This document shows positions 27,566 to 37,224 of a stretch of 64,000 nucleotides of DNA, piece after piece. Within the stretch, counting starts at the first letter, position 1. Each line of letters starts with the position of its first letter. The stretch lies in contig CM034133.1 of NCBI GenBank assembly GCA_019914995.1, forward strand, positions 2,976,001 to 3,040,000, written 5' to 3'. Source of the DNA: Acanthochlamys bracteata. Lineage: Eukaryota; Streptophyta; Magnoliopsida; Pandanales; Velloziaceae. The notes below the pieces were generated by a model that saw nothing but the letters and a program-made list of their open reading frames with translations, was not told the origin of the DNA and did not search any database. A program made the translations under genes and the position numbers.

Positions 27566-30544
27566 ATGTCTACCTTGGCAGCAGGAAATTTGAGAAGGAG
27601 ACTTCATCATAGTGATGTTGATGGAAGAAAATATGAGCATATTGGTTCATCAGCATCAGACTCCTTAAGTGAACCTCTTCTTGGAAGTAACAGTTATAGT
27701 GACAATCGGCTCGATGTATGTTAAATGAATAACTCGAGTTCTAAGTAATGCTTTCCCTTTTTTTTAAAACATTTTTCATAGCTGAATTTCGAAAATTTTA
27801 TAGGTTTACGATCACCGAAGGGAAGAAGATATATGGGATGACCGGAAAAAGGAGGAGAGTCATTGGACATTTGTCTTCTCCCAATTGATTGCACAATGGG
27901 CTCAATGGCTAGGTTGTCTATCATATATTAGCATGTCTTTTTCCTGAACCGTGGATCATGCATAGAGGGGCAAGATTATGAAAGTTTATCATGCATTATG
28001 AGTTCCATAAATCCACAGCATCACATATCTATGCTGTAATTAGATGTTATAGGTTCTCTTTTATATTGCTATATTCTACCTTTTTCAGCATTATTAAATG
28101 CGTTGCACATATGACAAACGTTTCTACCAGACTTTCTTTTACTGAATTCTGGTTCAACCTCTAAGAGCCTGCAGACATCTGAGGTGATAAAACCTATTAG
28201 ACAGTACAGCAGAAATTGCAGACTAACAGTGTTATTATTATGAATAGTGTTGATCTTTCTTATAAGAGCATAACTTCTACTTGGTAGATGCTTGTAGGAT
28301 TAGCTTTAGAGAGACTGCAGTACAACTCTTTCTTTGCCTTGTTTTAATATACTACTGGCACTATAAATTATGCTAATATTACTTTTTCCCATTGCAGCTA
28401 ATATTGTCATCGGCTCAAGTTCAGTTTTAGGTAGGCTTTTCACTTTTCCAGCAGCACTCAATGGACATGAGAATAAGAATCTTCTGCAATGTCTGACGCC
28501 CTTGCAGGTAATGTTCCGGAGTGCCTAGCCATCTCATTGGATGCTAAAGGCGATATATGCAACCAGTGTTATATTCTCATCTGTAGCTTTCTCTAATTTC
28601 CAGAATTAGTACTGTTTTTCTGCGATTTTGCCCTTCTGTACATGTGCACAATTGACAGTGTCAACATAGAATCTGCTGTATGTAAATATTAGACAACTTT
28701 GATGCCATCTCTCACCTAAAGAGGTCGGGTAAGTATCTTGCTCATTGAAATGCATCTGCTGTGAAGCCTGTTCTGTTAAATAAAAGAGAGAGAGAGAGAG
28801 AGAGAACTTTTAGTTGTTTATTCCTTATTTTTGCCAATTCTGTATGTGGTGATAAGCTCAAGAATATATCCTTTTGCAGTCATCCAATTGTACCCTTGAT
28901 TAGATTAGCTTCATAGGATTTTTCAGTGCTACACTATGTAATCGTCTTTGTATGAAATACATCCTTTAAGCTTTTAAATTTGGTCGAATTACTGATTTGA
29001 CCAATTGAGGCAAGTATGATGTTTGCACTGTACTGACGGTTACTGCTTGTAACAAGCCATGTTTGGTTTAATGATTACCAACGGCAAGTACTCTTCTATC
29101 CAGGACCACCCTCTTAATTTGTAGGAGTACACCAGAGATGACTGGTTTGCTGCTTTTAAGTAACTCAGTTGACTCATTTGGTTTTCAAGGAATTTGCTAT
29201 TTTTCTTAAGCAGAGTTTGAGTTGCAATTGAAAATTATACTTCAAATAATTTTGATATTGCATCTTTATTCTTAATTAACCGCATAGCTTTTTCTATGAT
29301 TTCTTGTGGAGTGCTTTTTGTTTCTATCCTTTGTATTTGTACTGGCTATTTGCATTGATTTCGCATAGGAATGGTATCTCTAATTTGAGTAGAAAAATAC
29401 ACATTATGTCTTATGTACACTATGTGCTAACTTGTATGTGTTTTTTCCCAACTTTTTTCAGGAAGAAAGACTAAGAAACTTAAAGAAGAGAGTCGCCATT
29501 CCATTTGATGGTTCGCATCTGGATCATCAAGTAGGCAATCCTCCAGCAGCATTTTTTTTTTTAACCTTGGATTTCTAGTTCTCTTTCTGATAATATCTTG
29601 TAAGGGGACTGTTGTTTAGGAGTTTTTAGATTTTGAGTGTGCTTGGCCTGACCTCCTTCACTGATTCACAGGATGCGCTGACACAACTCTGGAGGTTAGC
29701 TTATCCTGAAAGAGAGCTTCCTCCTCTCAAATCAGAGTTATGGAAAGACATGGGATGGCAGGGATCAGACCCATCAACCGATTTTAGGTATATTTAAAAC
29801 CAAGTTCAGTTTGTTGCTTTATGGACAGTTAGCTTATTGGATTTATGAATATTTGCTCCAGGGGAGGAGGATTTATATCATTGGAGAATCTCATCTACTT
29901 CGCCCAAAACTATCCTGTTAGTGCTTTTCCTTATATACACTACTCTTCTTCTAACTTGCATTGATGCAGTAGTAATAGTCACTAACTGTATTGTGGCATT
30001 TGCACAGGAAACTTTTCAGAGACTTTTACATAAAGAAGAAGGAGTTAGAGCACAATGGGAATATCCTTTTGCTGTAGCTGGTATCAATATATCATTTATG
30101 CTGGTCCAAATGTTAGACCTGCAGTCAGGTGTTGATAGAAACCTTTTTGGGATGCCTTGTGTTGCCTTGAGTGATCATACTGATGAGCGTCTATTTGTCT
30201 GTCACAGGTGCTCCTACTTCCACTGCTGCAGTTCATTTCTTTCAGTTGCTTGGAGAAGATGAAATGGCATTTGATAAACTTTATTGTGTGGCCTTCAAAT
30301 TGATGGATGCCCAATGGCTTGCAAAGCGAGCCTCCTATATGGAGTTCAATGTATACCTTTTACTTACAGACCTCCATCCTAAGCCTACACATTTGATTAA
30401 GTTTAAAATTTTGCTTTCTGATGCATCCTTGTTCATTTGTAGGACGTTCTAAAGTCTACTCGAACACAGTTAGAGCGCGAGCTTGCTTTGGAGGACGTGA
30501 CCTCTGTATCAGATTTACCAGCATACACAATGTTGTGTAGATAG
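27566..30544 (+). CDS. ELMO/CED-12 domain-containing protein, complete
   Basis: Nine coding exons: 27566-27715, 27804-27912, 28398-28507, 29462-29530, 29672-29787, 29862-29916, 30008-30128, 30208-30350 and 30443-30544. They sum to 975 nt, or 324 residues. The ELMO domain spans roughly residues 110-285. It includes LTPLQEERLRNLKKRVAIPF, LWRLAYPERELPPLKSELWK, MGWQGSDPSTDFRGGGFISL (the ELMO core), WEYPFAVAGINISFMLVQML and LYCVAFKLMDAQWLAKRASY. Metazoan ELMOD proteins act as GAPs for ARF-family GTPases. In plants, members of this family influence pollen aperture number. The ATG at 27566 lies 14 bases after a likely 3' splice site (TTTCAG/TTAAAG). Upstream in-frame ATGs would fall in the 5'-UTR intron. 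A 5'-UTR exon is expected near 26830-27160 (donor CTAG/GTGAGC). The biochemical partner in this plant is not known. Confidence 0.9.
28783..28805 (+). repeat. (AG)n microsatellite in an intron of the ELMO gene
   Basis: About 11 uninterrupted AG units inside the intron between the exons ending at 28507 and starting at 29462. Confidence 0.9.
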
Positions 30545-31128
30545 CCTTCAAAATTTAAAATGGCTTTCTTGTAACTATGTACATGATTCATAAAAAGTAT
30601 ATCTTTCTTTGTCTTTATATTTAGCTTAGATAGAAAGGAGAATAGGTATCCTGATAGTCTGTCAAATTCTTTGTTATTTATATAAAGAGTAGTCTTCAAG
30701 AGAAAGAAATTCCTGTACGTTAGCTAAACCATAGCCCTGAACTGATTACCAAAACTTAAAAACTCAGCAAGGCATATCAGAGGTCACTACTCCGTCGATT
30801 TCATATTAGTAAGTGACAAATCAACTTTGCAATTCTGGTAATTAATCTTATTCATGTCAATCTGGTAGTCTGCAACTATTAGTTTGATCAGGTTCACAGT
30901 CTGGAAATATGGACTGTCTTAATTTATATTAATTTATTTTATTATTGTTATTTAGTGGTGATTTGATATAATAGTTCTGATCCAAAACTGTACAGTAGTA
31001 GCCAGTAGGGTCAGCCATGTAAAATTTTTTATTAGTTATTTTTATCATTTTTTTAAAATATAAAAATAAAACTTATTTTTAAAAATTTTTAAAATATTTA
31101 AAATTTTTTTTTTTTGAATAAGCACCCC
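30545..31128. other. Spacer between ELMO and TMEM230-like genes, with a MITE remnant
   Basis: The first ~150 bases are a probable 3' UTR. 31020-31125 is an AT-rich tail resembling the right half of the MITE family. It ends directly at the TATA region of the next gene, so a MITE fragment may form part of that promoter. Confidence 0.45.
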
Positions 31129-31136
31129 TATAAATA
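31129..31136 (+). promoter_or_regulatory. TATA box of the TMEM230-like gene
   Basis: TATAAATA in CCCCTATAAATATCC, followed by a CT-rich stretch. It lies 182 bases upstream of the ATG at 31311. Confidence 0.6.
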
Positions 31137-31310
31137 TCCTCCCTCGCTTTTAACCCGGGAGGAGGTTTCTAGAAAACAAAACCAGGAATTCTTCACCCTA
31201 TTATCTTTTCTCCAAGTTACAAATCTAGGCCTTGTAAATCAATCAATCGATCCAACAAAAAAATCAATAAAACTCTGAGCACTGATTACTGATTAGATCA
31301 ACTGATCTCG

Positions 31311-32841
31311 ATGACGACGGCTCGGAGGAGCGTTCGGTACGCGCGGCTTCCGCAAGACGAAGATGATGACTACGATAGCAGCGGCGGCAACGAAGGGAGA
31401 AGAAGAAGAGAGTTGGATGATCTACGGTTCGCTTATAAACCGAAATCCTTGGATCGAGTTCCTTGGAAATCGATCGCGTTGGCGTTGTTCCTGCTCTCGC
31501 TTGGTTCGTTGCTTCTCTTGCTTGCCTTCTTTGTCTTCACCGGGCACATGCCCGGAGAACCATCTCAGGCTTATGGTCTACTGCTTCTTGGCATACTTGC
31601 TTTTCTCCCAGGTCTGTTTCTCCATTTACAGACAAAGTTTTTTTTTTGTTTTTGTTTTTGTTTTTCTGTGTGAGTGTTATGTATTTGTTTTTAATTTTGA
31701 AATGCTGCTAATTTGCTGAGATGGTAGACAGAAACATATGGAATTACTCTGTATAAGCAATTGCATTTGTTTTGTCACACATGGGTTAGTATTGTTGTTT
31801 ACTGATGATTCAGCAGTAAGATATTGATATAATGATTGGCAAAAGTAAGTCGAGATACGTTAATGAGATCATCTGTGGAAGTGTTTAGAAGGTATTCTTG
31901 GAAAATTACAGTAGTTTCACAATCATCAACCTGGTCTTTTGGGTCCAAGTTTGGGGTGTTTCTGTGGGGATACAGGACCGATACAATTATATTAGTCTGG
32001 AAATCCTATACTACAGAATCTTTGATTGGAACAAGCTTGGGTTTGGTGACAAATTTGTGGACACTTTACCTAGGTCTATGGCAGGATGAGGCTTTGTGGA
32101 GTGATGACAAAAACCATGAATCGGGTGAACTGAATGGTCCATATGTTTACCAAAAGCTCCAAGCTACTTAAACAATTACTGTTTGGCAAGCGTGAGTCAA
32201 TCTTAACAAGCAGTAAAAACTGCAACAAGTAACTAGAAAAAGTTTAACTTATTGCGGTTTGAACTGGACATCTATGAGTCTAGACATTGAAGCGTCACTT
32301 TTCTTATTTATTCAATTTCCTTTGGAAAAATATTGTTGGAGTATAATATTCTAAATTCAATGTGCATATCAATGATTGTATACGTCTAAGCTGATTGTTC
32401 CGATTGTTGAAGCTGGAAATAGCTTTTGCTATATAGGTCTTTTGAGTTGTTAATCTCTGAAAATCTATATCGATACATTTTCAGATATGTTTCAAGAATC
32501 TGTTCTTTTTGTCCCCCTTTACATTTCTTTGAATAGTTCTTGAGAATAGGTGTATTCAAAGTTCTATCTTTATTAGCTCTATTTGTGGATTTATACTAAA
32601 ACTCTAGCCTATGATGTGATATTTGCTAGACTATCTTTTTTTACTAATGGATTCATAAATTGTGTACAACTTCCTTAGTTGTGTTGAAATGTCATCATGG
32701 AAACAACTATTGTGGCTTGAGAGGATCATGCAGTCGAGACTGACATGACTTTTCTTGGCAGGTTTCTATGAAACCAGGGTTGCCTATTACTCCTGGAGAG
32801 GTGCCCCTGGGTACAGGTTTGCTTCTATACCTGATTATTGA
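31311..32841 (+). CDS. TMEM230-like small two-TM membrane protein
   Basis: Two exons, 31311-31611 and 32762-32841, giving 126 residues, as usual for this family. The N-terminal ~50 residues are charged and hydrophilic (ARLPQDEDDDYDSSGGNEG, then RRRRELDDLRFAY). A first TM helix follows at about 54-77 (SIALALFLLSLGSLLLLLAF) and a second at about 87-103 (YGLLLLGILAFLPGFYETRV). The conserved end is YYSWRGAPGYRFASIPDY. The family (TMEM230/DUF872) has two TM helices with both termini cytosolic. In animals it works in vesicle trafficking; its plant role is largely undescribed. The splice is GT-AG, phase 1, and the intron is 1.15 kb. Nothing appears broken. Confidence 0.88.
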
Positions 32842-33433
32842 GCCACACGTAACCAATGTTTGTGAGATTACTTAGTTTCGGTAGCAAACTCAAATGTCAA
32901 AGTTTTTTAGTTTCAGATCTGGATATGTCTTGTTGTTGGTATAATTTGTCTTTAAGACCTTGAAAATTGTTCTGATGGCATTCTCATGTAAATGTTGGAA
33001 ATAAAAGGGTTGCTTCATGGATTACATATGACAAAACCCGAGTTTGGTTTGCTGTTTCATAATGGTAGTGCTGTTTCAACAGTAGTTCAGATGGAGGCTC
33101 TGCTATGTATGATATTGACTTTTTTGTTCTCTATAAACCTATTTGGAAAACTTCATAATATTTGTATATAAGAAAGTAGAGAATGAGCGTAGAGACGCGC
33201 AAGGGGTATGGTAAGGAATGGAGAATAGCTGAAGCGGAAATATCAATGTGAGTTCAGAGAAAGTATGCATCGTCAATATAAAATAAAATTCTTCTCATTC
33301 GTTTTCAATATCAACATATCATCCTCAGCTTCAGATTGTAAAAGCTAGAGACATCTTCAAGGAGATATCAGAGATCAGAGACGGTATACGAGCACAGAGA
33401 TACCTGTTCAGAAGCTGGGGATTCCTTGCTGAC
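32842..33433. other. Spacer after the TMEM230-like gene
   Basis: The first part is the probable 3' UTR of the TMEM230-like gene. No coding segment is supported between about 33000 and 33400. Confidence 0.45.
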
Positions 33434-33595
33434 CTCCAGCCAGAAAGTGTGATTGTGCAGATTGTAGGGAAAAGTACTCCCCATTATCAACAGGTCGTCC
33501 TGATCATCTCCTGGAAGGATGCCAATTGGATAAATCCTGTTGCTACACAAAGCATCTAATAGATTAACACCCACGGAACGGAGCTTCTCTGAAAT
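33434..33595 (-). pseudogene. Isolated coding exon of an unrecognised gene
   Basis: The minus strand has an acceptor (TACTCGTAG) immediately before 33595 and a donor (CTGGAG/GTCAGC) after 33434. Between them are exactly 54 codons in phase 0/0, beginning ISEKLRSVGVNLLDALCSNR and going on through PIGILPGDDQDDLLIMGSTF to HNHTFWLE. A second donor (GAACAG/GTATCT, about 33 bases further on) would extend it by 11 codons. The amino-acid make-up (Gly/Pro/Trp/Asp motifs) looks truly protein-like, not AT-driven. I do not recognise the family, and I found no clearly phased partner exons nearby. It may be an exon fragment, or part of a gene whose other exons lie beyond the retroelement to the right. Confidence 0.45.
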
Positions 33596-33758
33596 CTACG
33601 AGTACAAGCAAGGAAAATTTATTAGTTTGAACATTTGTGATATTACTTAGTTAAGTTGCCAAAATCGAAAGTGGTAATCTCAACCCCTAAGAGTCTACTA
33701 CTATCCAATCCCTGTTCATTTAAGCTTTTTGCTTGCAAGCCTTTTAGGAATCAATTAA

Positions 33759-33985
33759 GGTGCTGTTTTGGAAGTGATTTTCAACTCTTTTTTTAAATAT
33801 TTTTTATTTTCAGTAAATTTTTACGATATTTTATAATATTATAAAAGTTTTTAAACGTGCAAAAAGATTTTATATCTTATTATTATTATTATTTATTAAA
33901 TAAAACACAAAACTTATTTCTAAAAGATTTTAAAAATATTTCATAAAAGCTACATTTTAAAAAATACTGTCAGATATTCTCTTCA
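33759..33985. mobile_element. Tourist-like MITE relic
   Basis: The left end GGTGCTGTTTTGGAAGTG follows TAA. The interior has the family A/T pattern (TTTTATATCTTATTATTATT, then AAAACTTATTTCTAAAAG). The right end is degenerate. Confidence 0.5.
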
Positions 33986-34035
33986 GACTTGGAGAAGAAA
34001 TAGTCCGTTCATTTAGTTAAACTCTAACTTAAGCA

Positions 34036-34605
34036 TAAAGGTGGCAATATAGGTTTATGGGTCGGTTTCGGGTCGACCCATATAATAATCGGGTCAAAAA
34101 TGTTCAATCCTAATTCGACCCGTTTATTTATATGGGTCAAAATTGTCAATCTTAATCCAACCTATTTATAACCAGGTCAAACTCGGATCGACCCATTTAA
34201 TAATTAAATTATTAAATAAAAATTATAAATATTAATTTTTAATAATAATATATCAAAATTATTAATTATGATGTATTTAAAAAGAAAAAATATTAATTTT
34301 GACAAATTTATAAATTAAATAAAAATTAATTAAAATTAAGATAAATTAAAAATATATATATATACAAATTAAATTCAAATTTTTTGCTATTTTTTTCTAA
34401 TTTTTAAATAATATATACTATATAAATAGTTAAACGGGTCATTTTTGGGTCAATCCGAACCCGATCCGAACCCGTTTAAATTTTCGGGTCATTTTCGGAT
34501 CGACCCGAAATCGATCCAAATCCGTCTAAGACTTGACCCGAATTCGACCTTTTCGGATCGATTTCGGGTCGAATTTTCGGGTCGGGTTGATTTTTGCCAC
34601 CCCTA
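34036..34605. mobile_element. hAT-type MITE with GGGTCGACCC-like repeats and an 8-bp duplication
   Basis: A 570-bp non-coding element. TIRs are TAAAGGTGGCAA (34036-34047) and the complement of TTGCCACCCCTA (34594-34605), 10 of 12 matching. The left duplication is CTTAAGCA (34028-34035). The right copy is CTTAA (34606-34610) continued by GCA at 37748-37750, because a later LTR retrotransposon landed inside it. The two ends are packed with GGGTC/GACCC words (e.g. GGGTCGGTTTCGGGTCGACC) that can pair with each other, and the middle is AT-rich. An 8-bp duplication and GGTGGCAA-type ends fit the hAT superfamily. Confidence 0.8.
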
Positions 34606-34610
34606 CTTAA

Positions 34611-35129
34611 TGTCACGGGCCTAGAGTTTTACCTTGGCTCGTGCGGCACTTAGTCACGATCCTTTGTGGCTAAGTCAGTCTTTACCCAAAAGAGCTATCA
34701 AAGATAGCTAAGGAAGCTTGAATGGACTAGAGGGAAAGTAAAAAAAATACTTGAAGAGAGCTTTTGGAAGGAAAGTTTTATATTGCTTAGCTTGGTTACA
34801 ACTCTTGCTTGATCTATTTGATTTTCTTCATGCCGCAAATGAGAGCTCATCCTCCTTATTTATAGTTTCTCCACCTCCTCAACGGACGGTGGAGATTGTT
34901 TTGATCGGACGGTGGAGAATACATGATCCAGAACTTTCTTACAAAATATCCCTTACAAGAGTCTCCACTATTCTAGAATATTCTCTAGCCTATGCCAACT
35001 ATCTTTTGTCTAGAGTATTCTACCATACTCTAGACTTTGCCTATGCACAATATAAATTTATCTAGGCAAAAAGCATTTTACCAAGATAATTTTGATGGGG
35101 AGAATAGCCAAAATAGACATACCGTGACA
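34611..35129 (-). repeat. 3' LTR of the retrotransposon (left copy)
   Basis: 519 bp, nearly identical to 37225-37743. It contains TCCTTATTTATAGTTTCTCC, which on the minus strand offers a TATAAATA-like promoter element, and paired TCTAGAGTATTCTA-type words. Confidence 0.93.
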
Positions 35130-35141
35130 TTCTCCCCCACC
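35130..35141 (-). other. Polypurine tract of the retrotransposon
   Basis: On the minus strand this reads GTGGGGGAGAA-type purines directly before the 3' LTR start (TGTCACGG), the standard primer position for plus-strand DNA synthesis. Confidence 0.75.
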
Positions 35142-35156
35142 TATTTCGCGATGCCC

Positions 35157-37190
35157 TCATCGCGGTTGTGTGGAGCTGTAGCGGAACTCTTGGATCTTAT
35201 GGTGGAATGGCCATAAGTCATCTTCATGCTCCCAAGTTGACTCATCGTCTGCCCGACCCTTCCATTTGACCAAATATTCAGAATAACATGGACGGTTACC
35301 ACGCCTTGGGATGAATCGATGCGCCAAAATTTCTTCCACGTCCCTTTCGGGTGTCATCATAATAGACGCTGATGCTCTTATGGATGCTGCGATACTTTGA
35401 TTATCCCTTGGCTCCAAATTGAGATGATTTGGTTCTTTTGGAATGGCCTGGATTGTTGTTTGTGCCTCCTTCTTCTCCTTTGAGGGTTGTATGGCCGAAG
35501 TAGTCTTGGATTGGAGATTTACTTCTCGCGACAAAGGTACCATGCATGTTTTCCCTTCATCCATGATCCACATGGAGTTGACAAAAGGGATAGGTACGGC
35601 CTTTACGCGATCCATAAACTCCATACCAAGAACTATAGGAAAATCATCCATAGGCACAACGGAAAAGTCCAAAAGACCAGACCACTCACCTATGCACGTT
35701 TTGACCCCACGAGCAACACCAACAATGGATTTGGGTTCGGAATTAACTGCCTTAATCCATCCTTGCCCCTTTTCGTACTTGACGCCTAGCCTCGTTGCTT
35801 CCTTCTCCTCGAGGAAGTTATGGGTCGCTCCTGTGTCTACCAAGGCTCGGACCTCCTGTCCTCCAACTTTGGTCGTCACGTACATCCGACCCTTCACCTC
35901 ACGTTTTGGCAGTTCGGTTTTGGCTTGGATGGCATTAAGCAGTTGTAGTGAGCCCATCTTTACCTCTTCAGGTTGCCATTGTGGCTCGTCCATTATCTCT
36001 ATTAGTGCGGAAAGTTTGTTCCGTTTTGGGCATTCCCTGGCCATATGAGGTCCATCACAAAGGAAGCATTTTAAAGGATTCTTACCATTCCCTCGAGTGT
36101 TGCCATCGCTTCCTTGGCCTCTATAGGAGCCTCCCTTGGTCTTTGGTGGGTCAACCGTTGCTTCCTTGACTTGATGGCTATCTCCACCACCATTATCCTT
36201 AGAGTCCTCTCGAGGCTTATGCTTCTCGGGCCGTTGGAACTCTATGAGGGATTCGGCTATGGCAATAGCAGAGTTGAGGTCTTGAGGTCCTCTACGTTGG
36301 ATCTCCAGCCTTGCCCATATTTGCAATCCGTCCATGAAAGCAAAAAGGGCCTCCCTTTCAGGAAAATCATGGATCTCCAAGATCAACTCTGAAAATTTCT
36401 TGACATAATCCCTTATGCTGCCTCGATGGGTCAAGCGCCGAAGCCTTGTCCTTGCCTCATCCTCGGCATTCACCGGATAGAATTGCCGTTTGAGTTCCCT
36501 CTTAAACTCTTCCCAAGTGGCAATGGTGCAGGTCCCCCTCTCGATCTCAGCATGTCTCCTCCTCCACCATACCATTGCGGTATCTTTAAGGTAAAGAGTG
36601 GCATGATCGATCTTACCTACATCCTCCGTAATGCCAGTACTCCTAAAGAGTTGCTCCAAGCTCCAAAGGAAGTTATCAATCTCCTTCGCGTTCCGCGCAC
36701 CCTTATACGTCTTGGGTCTTGGAACATCCACTTTCGAAGGAGTCGAAGTTGAGGGTACGGCGGAAACTGTCCCTTGTGTAACCGCCATCTTACAAAGTGC
36801 CCAATCCCCTCGGACATTCCTCAATTCGGTGGCCAACCTTGCGACCTCTTCCCTAAGAGCCGCTACTTCCCTCCTAAGAGCATCCACATCACCCAAGAGA
36901 GAGTCTTTAAGGGCTTTACCTTGGCGAGATGATGATTCGGCCACCACGTTCAAGGCACCTTGCATCTCCCCACGAAGCTCTTCTTGTCCCTTCTCGAGCT
37001 TCTCGATGCTTTGGCCCAACTCCTCGAACTGGTCCACCTTATCCGCCATAGCAAGCTCCACCCTAACGAGCCTTGCATTCACGTCTGCCATAACGTCCCT
37101 AGACTTCTCCTTCCGTTGGCGACTGCTCTCGGGAGCTCTCCTCTCCATTTCCCGTCCCTCATGGATGGTAACATCGCTTCCGCTAGCCAT
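35157..37190 (-). CDS. Fused Gag-aspartic protease-chromodomain protein of the retrotransposon
   Basis: One uninterrupted frame. Reading from the ATG at 37190 (MASGSDVTIHEG) gives 677 residues; an earlier in-frame ATG at 37223 overlaps the primer site and is less likely. In order: a charged coiled coil (about residues 35-130, e.g. ALRREVAALREEVARLATEL); a Ty3-type gag domain (about 155-320, with WRRRHAEIERGTCTIATWEE and FKRELKRQFYP); a CX2CX3HX4C zinc knuckle (CFLCDGPHMARECPK, about 373); a retropepsin-like protease with the active motif LVDTGATHNFL (about 450) and the flap-side IVLGMEFMDRV; a short linker; and a C-terminal chromodomain (about 615-675: VEEILAHRF, then YLVKWKGRADDESTWE). In known chromoviruses the chromodomain follows integrase, so here it has been joined directly downstream of protease with all of RT, RNase H and integrase absent. 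No stop or frameshift is seen, which suggests recent origin or selection on the fusion. Confidence 0.92.
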   Translation of the reverse strand: MASGSDVTIHEGREMERRAPESSRQRKEKSRDVMADVNARLVRVELAMADKVDQFEELGQSIEKLEKGQEELRGEMQGALNVVAESSSRQGKALKDSLLGDVDALRREVAALREEVARLATELRNVRGDWALCKMAVTQGTVSAVPSTSTPSKVDVPRPKTYKGARNAKEIDNFLWSLEQLFRSTGITEDVGKIDHATLYLKDTAMVWWRRRHAEIERGTCTIATWEEFKRELKRQFYPVNAEDEARTRLRRLTHRGSIRDYVKKFSELILEIHDFPEREALFAFMDGLQIWARLEIQRRGPQDLNSAIAIAESLIEFQRPEKHKPREDSKDNGGGDSHQVKEATVDPPKTKGGSYRGQGSDGNTRGNGKNPLKCFLCDGPHMARECPKRNKLSALIEIMDEPQWQPEEVKMGSLQLLNAIQAKTELPKREVKGRMYVTTKVGGQEVRALVDTGATHNFLEEKEATRLGVKYEKGQGWIKAVNSEPKSIVGVARGVKTCIGEWSGLLDFSVVPMDDFPIVLGMEFMDRVKAVPIPFVNSMWIMDEGKTCMVPLSREVNLQSKTTSAIQPSKEKKEAQTTIQAIPKEPNHLNLEPRDNQSIAASIRASASIMMTPERDVEEILAHRFIPRRGNRPCYSEYLVKWKGRADDESTWEHEDDLWPFHHKIQEFRYSSTQPR

Positions 37191-37210
37191 TACTGATTGG
37201 CAGAACCTTC

Positions 37211-37222
37211 GCTCTGATACCA
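37211..37222 (-). other. Primer-binding site (initiator tRNA-Met)
   Basis: The minus strand reads TGGTATCAGAGC two bases after the 5' LTR end. This is the classical plant retrotransposon site complementary to the 3' end of tRNA-iMet. Confidence 0.93.
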
Positions 37223-37224
37223 CT

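Noticed and set aside
28431-28452. Possible tiny intron (GTAGGC to TTTCCAG) in the ELMO gene
   Set aside because: Only about 20 bases, too short to splice, and reading through keeps a sensible frame (LGRLFTFPAALNG).
31836-32171. 111-codon plus-strand open frame inside the TMEM230-like intron
   Set aside because: No similarity to any family I know and no splice support; treated as intronic.
35443-36048. 201-codon plus-strand open frame
   Set aside because: Antisense shadow of the retrotransposon gag-protease frame; no domain of its own.
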